A stretch of 6,363 bases of DNA from positions 1 to 6,363 of the forward strand of contig JAHWYA010000111.1 of the NCBI GenBank assembly GCA_020028115.1. Direction: 5' to 3'. The notes beneath the pieces were generated by a model. It was not told where the DNA came from. It searched no databases and worked only from the letters and a program-made list of their open reading frames with translations. A program made the position numbers and the translations under genes. The DNA comes from Anaeromyxobacter sp. Its GTDB lineage: Bacteria > Myxococcota > Myxococcia > Myxococcales > Anaeromyxobacteraceae. Positions 1 to 6,363 of this stretch are shown one piece after another (position 1 is the first letter of the stretch; every line of letters begins with the position of its first letter).

Positions 1-3000
1 AGAAGAGCATCGAGCCCTGCACGTCGAGCTCGTCCTTCTTCGGGACGATGCCGAGGTCCTTCTCCTTCTGCAGGAACATCGGCCGCGCGTGGAGCGCGAG
101 GAGCGTCAGGACGTCGGCGAGCGGCCCCTTCACCCGCTCGTGGAGCACGAGCCCCCACGCGTCGTCGTCGAGCGTGCGGCTCGCCTGCTCCCGCGCGAAC
201 TTGCGGAGGCGCGAGACGACCTGGACCTCCTCCGCGGTCGCGGCGTCGAGCAGGTGCGCGAGCACCTGCGCGGCGGAGTAGGCGAGGTCGTACTCCTTGC
301 GCGCCGCGTGGAGCGTCACGAGCGCCGAGGCCGCCTTCTGCGCCTTCGCGCCGGCCTTGAGGAGCTGGCGGTACGCCGCGATCGCCTCGCCCTCGCCGCC
401 GGGCTTCCTCGCCGCGAGGTCCGCGTAGGTCTCGAGCGACACCGCGTCGTCCGGATCGGACTTCGCGACGACCTGGTACGCCATCCGCGCCCCGTCGTCG
501 TTCCCGAGCACGTTGCGGTAGAGCTCCCCGAGCGTCTTCCAGAGCGCGATGCGGGCCTGCGCCGCCTCCGGGCCCTTCGGGAGCCGCTGGATCATCCGGA
601 CGTAGGCCTGCTCCAGATCGGCCCACCGCTTCGCGCGCGTGAGCGTCTCCTCGATCGCGGCGAACGCCTGGACGAGGCGCGGGTTCTTGTCGAGCGCCTT
701 CTCCCACTCGGCGAGCGCCCCCGTCTCGTCCTTCACCTCGTCCCGCAGGATCTCGGCGAGCGACACGTGGAGCTTCGCGGCGCGCGCCGCGTCGGCCTGC
801 ACCTCCGGCCGGCGGACGATCTGGGCGAGCACGTCCGCGGCCTTCTGGCCCTGGCGCGTCTCGCGGTACAGGCCGAGGAGCGCCTCGGTCACCGGGAGCG
901 ACGTCGGGTCGAGGCGGGACGCGCCGAGGAAGGCGTCGATCGCCTGGTACGGGTCGCTCAGCCGATCGCGGCACGCCTCGCCGATGGCGACGAACAGCTC
1001 GAACCTCGCCTGGCCCTCGAGGAGCGGCAGGAGCCGCTGCCGCTGCTCGACCGCGCCCTCGAAGTCCCCGAGCGTCTCGAGCACGCGCGCGAGGCTGCGG
1101 CGCGACGGCTCGTGGTTCCCGTCGATCTCGAGCGCCTTCTTGAAGGCGTTCGCCGCCCGCTCGATCTGGCCGAGCTTCTCGGCGATCTCGCCGATCTGCC
1201 AGTGCGTCTCCACGACCTCGAGGTCGGTGAGGCCGTCGCGGTGGTGGACGATGACGGTGGTGAAGATCCGGAGCGCCTCCTCCCACTGCTTCTCCTGCAC
1301 GAGGAGGTGGCCGAGCCCCTCGAGCGCCGGGAGGTACGTCGCGTCGAGCTCGTAGGCGCGGCGGTAGCACGCGAGCGCCTTGTCCCGCTTCCCGAGCTTC
1401 TCGGCGACGTAGCCCTGGCGGTAGCTCTGGCGGCACAGCTCCTTCGTGTCGCCGCCCTGCCCGAGCGCCTCCACCATCGCGTCGAGGACGCGCTCCGCGT
1501 CCGCCCAGCGCGTCTGGGCGACGTAGATGTCGGAGAGCGGCCTCGCCGCGCCGGGGTGGCCCGGCGTGCGCTTCAGCGCCTCCTCGTAGTAGCGCGCCGC
1601 CTGGTCGCGGTCGTCGCGCTCCTCCTGGTAGACGCGCCCGACCTCGGCGTAGAGGCGGGTCTTCTCCTCGACCTCCGGCACGTACCGCGCCTCCTCGACG
1701 AGCATCTCGAGGAAGCGGTCGCGGTCCCGGTCCCGCTCGGCGATGCCCTTCAGCGCGCGGATCGCGGGCAGGCACCCCGGCTCGAGCTGGAGCGCGCGGC
1801 CGTACGCGTCCTTCGCGCTCGCGGCGTCGAGGAGCATCTCCTCGAAGATCGCGCCGATGCGGACGTGGACCTCGACCGCCTCCTTGCCGCCGCCGGCGAT
1901 GCGCGCCTCGCGCCGGAGCATGTCGAGCGCGAGGTTCCAGTTGCCGCTGCGCTCGTAGAGCCGGCCGAGGGCGGAGACCGCCTCGCGGGACTCGGGGTCG
2001 AGCTGGAGCGCGTGGTTGAAGATCGCCTCGGCGCGGTCGACGCGCGAGAGCTCCTTCCACCAGACCTCGCCGATCGCGACCTCGAGGGCCACCTGCTCGC
2101 GCCGGTCCTGCACGAGGCTCAGGTGGTGCTGCATGACCGGGATGAGCTTCTCCCACTCCCGCGCGTCGCGGTAGAGCCGCTCGAGGGCCTTCACCGCCGG
2201 GAGGTTTCCGCCGTCGATCGCGAGGATCGCCTCGTTCTTCTCGACGGCGCTCCGCGGGTCGTGGAGCTTCTCGTCGTGGATCCCCGCGCTCTTCGCGAGG
2301 ATGCGGCTCCGCTCGCGGGGGTCCTCGGCGAGCGCGATCTGCCGCTCGTAGACGCGGTTCAGCTCGGCGAACCGGTCGAGCTTCGTGTAGAGCCGCTCGA
2401 GGCCGGCGAGCGCCTCCTTCGACCGGTCGTCGAGCCCCACGACGGTGCGGTAGGCCTCCACCGCCGCCTCGTCGTCGGAGATCTCGTTCTCGTACAGCGC
2501 CGCGATCTGCAGCTGGAACGCGACCCGCGCCTCGTCCGTCGCGGCGAGATCGCGGGCGCGCGAGAGGACCTGCGCGAGGTCCTGCCAGCGCTGCTCGCGC
2601 CGGTAGAGGGCGGAGAGCTGCGCGAGCGCCGCGGCGTCGGACCCGTCGAGCTCGAGCAGGCGGCGCAGCGCGGTGATCGCCTCCTCCACGTCCCCCATCT
2701 CGGCGTCGTAGAGCTTCGCGACCTCGAGGAGCATCGCCTTCTTCTCGTCGAGGCCCGCCGCGGCCTCGAGCTTCTGCTCGAGCGTGATGACGAGGTCGCG
2801 GATGCGCCCGCGCCGCTTGAAGAGCTGCGTGAGCGCCTCGAGCGCCTCCGGGCTGGCCGGGTCCGCCTCGAGGGCGCGGCGGTAGGCCGCCTCCGCGCCG
2901 TCGGCGTCGTCGAGGTTCTCGTCCCGCAGCTTCCCGAGCCGCAGGAGGAGCCGCGCCTTCACCATCCCGCGCGCCTCCTCGGACACCTGCTCGAGCACCG

Positions 3001-6000
3001 CGGCGAGCTCGTCGAGCGCCTCGGTCTCGACGGCGAGCCGCTCGGCCGCGGCGAGCGCCTCGGGATCGCCGGGCGCCTCCGCCAGGGCGCGGCACCAGGA
3101 CAGGAAGGACATCTCCTTCTGCCCGAGCTTCCGCTCGTGGACGCCCGCGACCTCCTTCAGCACCGCGATCTTCTCCGCGGGGTCGGCGATCTGCGGCGCG
3201 AACAGGTCGCAGATGCGCGCGAAGGCGCGCCAGTTCCCGCCCTCGGAGTGGAGCTGCCGGAGCTCCTCGTAGGCGGTGCGGTTCGCGGGATCGAGCTCGA
3301 GGACCTTCTCGAGCGCGGCGGCGGCGGCGTCGGCGCGCTTCTGCCCCTTCCAGAGCTCGGCGACCGCGAGCCACGCCGGGACCGCCTCGGCCGGGCCGCC
3401 CTGCGCGGCGAGCAGCGCCGCGCGGGCCTCGGCGGCGCGCACGCCGTCCTGCGCCGCGCCCGCCTGCCGGAAGACCTCCTCGATCCGCACGAGCTCGTCG
3501 GCGGCGTGGGGCTCGATGTCGAACGCGAGCTTCGCCTGCTCGACGGCGTCGCGCTTGTTCCCGGCGCGGAGCAGCACCTCGGCGAGCTCGAGGCGGGCCC
3601 GCTTCACGCCCGCGGCGTCCTCCTGGAGCGGGACGAGGCGCCGCCAGATCCCGACGAGCGCGTCGAGGTCGCCCTGCGCGGCGTGGATGTCCCGCAGCGC
3701 CTCGAGCGCCCGCCGGTTGCGCGGGTCGGTGTCGAGGACCGCCTTGTACGACTGGATCGCCTGGGTGGCGTCGCCGAGCCGCGCGCGGAGGACGAGACCG
3801 AGCTTGTCGTTCAGCCGCGCGATCTCGCGGCGGTCGACGGTGGCCTGCACCCGCACCCGCAGGTGCTGCGCGAGGTCCGACCACCGCTCGAGCCGCTCGT
3901 ACAGCTCCTCGAGGGCGGCGAGCGCCTCCTCGTGGCGCGGGCGCGCGACGAGCACGTCCTTCCACAGCGCGACGGCCTCGTCGAGCCGGCCGAGCTCGCC
4001 GGCGAGCCCGGCCATCTTCGCGAGGACGCGCTCCTTCGCGGCGGCGTCCCCGGCGCAGCCGCGCTGCGCGCCGAGGTTCTGGAAGAGGTCCTCCTTGCGC
4101 CCCGCGGCCTCGTAGAGCGCCTCGAGGGCGCGGAGCGACGGCGCGTGGCGCGGGTCCGCCTGCACCGCCGCCTCGTACGCCTCGGCGGCGCGATCCGGCG
4201 CGGAGAGCCGCTCCTCGCAGAGCTGCCCGAGGCGGTGGAGGAGCTGGACCTTCTCGGCGCCCTGGGCGCCCGCCGCGCGCTGCGAGAGCACGTCGGCGAG
4301 CTCCGGCCACGCCTCGAGGCGGGCGTAGAGCCGCTCGAGCGCGGGGAGCGCCGTCCGGGCCCCCTCCGGATCGAGGGCGACGGCGCGGCGGAGGAACTGC
4401 GCGGCGCGGGAGGGGTCGCCGAGCTTCTCCTCGTACAGCGCGCCGAGCCGCAGCGCGACCTCGGCCGTGTCCGCCGGCGGCAGCCGCTCGAGCTCGTCCT
4501 CGAAGATCGCCGCGAGCTCCTCGTCGTGGCCGCTCTTCGCGGCGAGCGCCTCCATGCGCGCGCGGAGCGCGCCGTCCGCCGGGTCCTCGCGGAACGCCTT
4601 GCAGAGCGCGAGGAACGCGAGCGCGGGGTCGGCGAGCTTCGTCTCGCGCAGCCCGGCGAGCTCCATGTAGAGCGCCTTGCGCTCGAGCGGGTCGGGCCGC
4701 TCGCCGGCGCGCACCTCGAGCACCGCCGCCTGCCGGAGCGCGTCGCCCTGCGCCCCGTAGGCGACCTCGAGCGCGAGCGCCGCGCGGGCGTTCGCCGCGT
4801 CCTTCTGGAGGAGCCCCTCGAGCCGCGCGATCGCCTCGGGGTGGTCCGGGCGCACCCGGAGCACCTCCTCGTAGAGGGCGAGCGCGCCCTCCCGGTCGAG
4901 GAGCCGCGTCTCCTTCAGCTCGGCGAGCCGGTACCGCAGGACGAGGAGCGCCGCCGCGTCCGCCGACTCCTCCGCGAGCGCGACCTCGCGGGCGAGGACC
5001 TCGGCGAGGTCGACCCACCGCTCGGTGCGGGTGCAGAGGCGGTCGAGGCGCGCGAGGGCCTCGCGGTCCTTCGGGGAGAGCTCGACGAGCCGCTTCGAGG
5101 TGCTGATCGCGCCCTGCGGATCGCCGAGCCGCTCGTCCTGCACCGCGGCGAGGTCCGCGAGGAGGCGGGCCCGGACCTCGCGGTCCTCCTCCGAGACGAC
5201 GGCCCGCCGGATCGCCTGCGCGAGCGCGTCCGGGTCGCTGCCGCCGCGGAGCGCCTCGACGACGCCGAGCATCGCCTCGCGATCCTCGGGGACGAGGTCG
5301 AGGACGCGCTGCCACGCCTCGGCGGCGCGCGCGGGCTCCGCCTTGGCGAGGCGCGCGATGCGGCGCTGGTACTCGGCGCGCGCGGAGGGATCGCGGGCGC
5401 GATCGGCGTTCTCCTGGAGGATCGCGGCGTGCTCGTCCGCGAGCCCGGCCGCGGCGGCGTAGGTGCCGACGAGGGAGAGCGAGTCCCGCGCGTCGGGGTC
5501 CGCGGCGAGGGCGCGCCCGGCGGCGAGGAACGCGAGCTCCGGGTTCCGGAGCGGCCCGCCGTAGATCTCGGCGATCCGCCGGAGCAGCGCGGCGCGCGTG
5601 GAGGGATCGGCCTCGTTCGCCGCGCGGGCCTCGAGCGCGTCGATCACCTTCTGGTGCTCGCCCTCGGCGGAGTAGATCGGCTCGAGCACGAGGGCGGCCT
5701 GGATCGCGGTCGCGCCCGTGCCGCGCGCGAGCTCCTCGAGCGCGGCGAGGGCCGCCGGGTGCCGCGGGACCTTCGAGAGCACCTCGCGGAAGCACGCGAG
5801 CGCGCCCTCGGCGTCGGCGAGCCGCTCCTGCCGGATCTTCCCGAGGCGGAAGCGGAGCTCCGCCGCCTCCGCCACGAAGTTCGGCTGCCGGTCGGCGACG
5901 CTCACCTCGCGGGTGAGCACGGCGACGAGGTCGTCCCACCGCTCGGAGGCGCCGAGGAGCCCGCCGAGGAGCCGCAGCGCGTTCGGGTCCTCCGGGTCGA

Positions 6001-6363
6001 CGGCGAGGATCTTCCGGTACGCCGCGATGGCACCTTCGCGATCCGCGAGCTGTTCGGCCATGATCTTCGCCACCTCGAGCAGGAGTTCCTTGCGCGCCTC
6101 CGCCGCCGGAGCGACGTCGGCGAGCCGCTCGAGCGTCCGCGCGAGCTCGCGCGACGCTCCCATCTTCCGGTAGACCCGGGCGAGCGCGCCCAGCGTCTCC
6201 GCGGAGGGCGCCTCCGCGGCGACCTCCTCGAACCACCGCGCCGCCAGGTCGAGCCGGCCGAGCCGCTCCGCCGACAGGACCGCGAGCCGCCGGCGCACGT
6301 CGAGCGCCGCCTCGCGGGGCAGCTTCGCCCGGAGCGCGCTCTCGAGCGCGCGCGCGAGCTCCG
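1..6363 (-). CDS. Giant tetratricopeptide-repeat protein, internal fragment open at both ends
   Basis: One frame (first full codon 6361-6359, last 4-2) reads 2,120 residues with no stop, so the start lies beyond 6363 and the stop before 1. The protein is Ala/Leu/Glu/Arg-rich and made of repeated helical hairpins with TPR signatures, for example LGALYEEKLGDPSRAAQF (residues 639-656) and CYRRAYELDATYLPAL near residue 1665. Conserved small and aromatic positions recur as L-G-x-x-Y, A-x-x-x-Y/F and A-x-x-x-D-P. I see no signal peptide, membrane segment, nucleotide-binding motif, CxxC pair or obvious catalytic motif. TPR solenoids bind peptides or proteins, so a scaffold or assembly role is the family expectation; the partner and pathway are unknown. 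Internal ATG codons are not taken as starts because the frame and the repeats continue upstream. The size is far above typical TPR proteins of a few hundred residues. Codon use is uniform, with no frameshift or sign of transfer. TPR family is near certain; the specific role is not assigned. Confidence 0.95.
2..247 (-). other. Non-TPR stretch after the repeats, start of a C-terminal region (residues 2039-2120)
   Basis: The TPR pattern stops near residue 2038. What follows is EEVQVVSRLRKFAREQ (2044-2059), RTLDDDAWGLVLHERV (2062-2077), a short hydrophobic helix DVLTLLALHARPM ending at 2095, and a Lys/Asp-rich segment KEKDLGIVPKKDELDV (2099-2114) running to the window edge. From memory, some myxobacterial TPR proteins have a tail with a similar layout (an 'LxDExW...HP' stretch, then a 'GLKRKD' stretch), but I could not verify this. 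No catalytic motif is visible. The reading frame stays open at base 2, so this region continues outside the window. Confidence 0.6.
248..1936 (-). repeat. C-terminal part of the TPR array (residues 1476-2038)
   Basis: Anchors F1550, W1619, W1693, F1767, 1838 and W1913 are spaced 69-75 residues. The most canonical TPRs of the window lie here, including YQEERDDRDQAARYYEEAL (about 1580-1598), AEKLGKRDKALACYRRAYELD (about 1651-1671) and EKLGQIERAANAFKKALEID (about 1725-1744). After W1913 the regular pairing fades. One more TPR follows (TLGELYRNVLGNDDGARMAY, 1943-1962), then GGEGEAIAAYRQLL (1988-2001), then a final hairpin ARKEYDLAYSAAQVLAHLL (2020-2038). The last few helices may already belong to the C-terminal region. 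Confidence 0.8.
1937..2803 (-). repeat. Four consecutive exact 72-residue TPR-pair periods (residues 1187-1475)
   Basis: Equivalent positions I1187 (GRIRDLVITL), W1259 (QRWQDLAQVL), F1331 (DRFAELNRVY), W1403 (REWEKLIPVM) and W1475 (GNWNLALDML) are spaced by exactly 72 residues, or 216 bp. Each period contains one canonical TPR, for example IAALYENEISDDEAAVEAY followed by RTVVGLDD, and one ALxxLxRLY hairpin with the aromatic anchor. At DNA level the periods differ widely, so this is a protein repeat held by structure rather than a recent DNA tandem repeat. Confidence 0.85.
2804..4522 (-). repeat. Central TPR-pair array with a third 'FL' unit (residues 614-1186)
   Basis: Anchors at W685, 756, W827, 899, 970, W1044 and 1116 are spaced 71-74 residues apart. 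Canonical TPRs are clear at 639-668 (LGALYEEKLGDPSRAAQF, then VALDPEG), 711-740 and 854-886. The unit starting at W1044 is special: DP at 1060-1061 (anchor+17) and EMSFLSWCRAL at 1083-1093 put FL at +42/+43, as in the two super-repeat copies, and it closes with DELAAVLE. The interval around 910-970 is weaker, and its RW position has become AAQD. No non-TPR domain is inserted. Confidence 0.8.
4523..5017 (-). repeat. Super-repeat copy 2: long TPR unit plus 'FL' unit (residues 449-613)
   Basis: The interval from W449 to the next anchor (541) is 92 residues. It carries an inserted helical segment at about 523-540 (AALALEVAYGAQGD) that resembles AALVLEPIYSAEGE of copy 1. The following unit again has DP at anchor+17 (557-558) and PALAFLALCKAF at 579-590 with FL at +42/+43, then ends in EELAAIFEDEL (anchor 613). 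The matching spacing of all landmarks supports common descent with residues 142-308. The repeats have diverged at residue level, so the duplication is probably not recent. Confidence 0.7.
5018..5437 (-). repeat. Irregular TPR units between the super-repeat copies (residues 309-448)
   Basis: There are two units, with anchors near 377 and at 449. The first is 69 residues, the joint-shortest interval in the array. Its first helix turn is reduced to RRIARLAKAEPARAAEAW (333-350), without the usual LGD loop. The hairpin at 371-380 (LRGGSDPDAL) replaces the normal LYxxxxRW with a Gly/Asp/Pro-rich turn. The second unit is regular: LAAVQDERLGDPQGAI (404-419), ELSPKDREAL (427-436), then RTERWVDLAEVL ending at the W449 hairpin. 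Confidence 0.65.
5438..5938 (-). repeat. Super-repeat copy 1: long TPR unit plus 'FL' unit (residues 142-308)
   Basis: The interval from W142 to the next anchor (about residue 236) is 94 residues instead of 72. The extra length is a helical segment at about 215-235 containing AALVLEPIYSAEGE. It is followed by an unusual unit with DP at anchor+17 (residues 252-253) and PELAFLAAGRAL at 274-285, which places FL at +42/+43. It closes at an AAIL hairpin (anchor 308). The same order and spacing recur in residues 449-613, so the two are interpreted as an internal duplication. The helix assignment is by pattern only. Confidence 0.7.
5936..6361 (-). repeat. N-terminal visible TPR units, partly degenerate (residues 1-142)
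   Basis: This is the most upstream part of the solenoid in view. Residues 26-77 form helices with the W-F-E-E pattern (W43) and an LARVYRKMGASRELARTL hairpin whose RW-equivalent position is S70. Residues 86-130 are a clear TPR, with EGAIAAYRKILAVDPEDPNAL as its second helix and turn. It ends at the first aromatic anchor, W142 in ASERWDDLVAVL. The first unit is cut by the window edge, so the array may extend further upstream. Confidence 0.75.

Noticed and set aside
639..1355. Plus-strand open stretch of 238 codons, with others at 48-281, 1743-1958, 4467-4670, 5025-5462 and 5718-6173
   Set aside because: Their translations are Ser/Arg/Ala-rich low-complexity strings with no domain pattern. They arise because GC-rich codons on the minus strand leave few stops opposite; the minus-strand TPR frame explains the same bases.
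1937..2803. 216-bp periodicity as a possible DNA tandem repeat, CRISPR-like array or minisatellite
   Set aside because: Successive periods share only scattered protein positions and differ widely in bases. There are no identical direct repeats with unique spacers. The periodicity is at protein level.
3276..4115. Longest plus-strand open stretch (279 codons)
   Set aside because: It is also Ser/Ala/Arg-biased and lies wholly opposite well-formed TPR units (residues about 750-1030). No ribosome binding site is seen, and nothing suggests an antisense gene.
6032..6112. Local cluster of codons ending in A or T (residues 84, 92, 103, 107, 109 and 110), as a sign of transferred or recoded DNA
   Set aside because: There are only six such codons in 27, inside a normal TPR unit with no break in frame or repeat phase. 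This is too little to separate from chance.
1..6363. Very frequent CTCGAG and GAGCTC palindromes and GAGCGCCTC words as possible regulatory or uptake motifs
   Set aside because: They fall in frame as Leu-Glu, Glu-Leu and Glu-Ala-Leu codons (CTC GAG, GAG CTC, GAG GCG CTC) of a protein rich in those pairs, so codon bias explains them.
1..6363. Internal ATG codons as a possible start of a shorter gene
   Set aside because: The frame and the repeat lattice run on upstream of every internal ATG, and I saw no purine-rich ribosome binding site that would argue for a separate start.
1..6363. Alternative solenoid families (Sel1-like, PPR, HAT)
   Set aside because: The spacing of L-G-x-x-Y, A-x-x-x-Y/F and A-x-x-x-D-P follows the 34-residue TPR consensus. 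The Sel1 glycine and alanine pattern at 36 residues and the HAT aromatic pattern are not seen.

Overview
The whole window is the inside of one very large gene on the minus strand. Read from base 6361 down to base 2, a single frame runs for 2,120 codons without a stop. No start codon or stop codon belonging to the gene falls inside the window, so the protein is longer than 2,120 residues and both ends are missing. Residue numbers below are window residues: residue r is the codon whose first base is at 6364-3r.

The product is an alpha-helical solenoid built almost entirely of tetratricopeptide (TPR) repeats. The repeats are arranged as pairs: a canonical 34-residue TPR (pattern LGxLYExxLGDxxxAxxxYxxALxxDP) followed by a hairpin of about 38 residues (pattern ALxxLxxLYxxxxRWxDLxxVLxxE). 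Hand-placing the W of the RW position gives 26 anchors, from residue 70 to residue 1913. Of the 25 intervals, 23 are 69-75 residues and 11 are exactly 72 (216 bp). The other two, 94 and 92 residues, carry an extra helical segment of about 20 residues and open two related super-repeats.

Layout from the N-terminal side (high coordinates) to the C-terminal side (low coordinates): weak units (6361-5936); super-repeat copy 1 (5938-5438); irregular units (5437-5018); super-repeat copy 2 (5017-4523); a long array that includes a third copy of the special 'FL' unit (4522-2804); four exact 72-residue periods (2803-1937); more canonical TPR pairs (1936-248); and a charged non-TPR stretch (247-2) that looks like the start of a C-terminal region continuing outside the window.

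The base composition is very GC-rich (about 70% or more by eye, not computed). Third codon positions are almost always G or C, and CTC is strongly preferred for Leu. With a giant cytoplasmic-looking TPR protein, this fits a high-GC Myxococcota bacterium of the Anaeromyxobacter type; that assignment is inference. There are no intergenic gaps, RNA genes, mobile elements or CRISPR arrays, and no neighbouring gene is visible, so no operon or pathway can be read. The function is unknown beyond a probable protein-protein scaffold.
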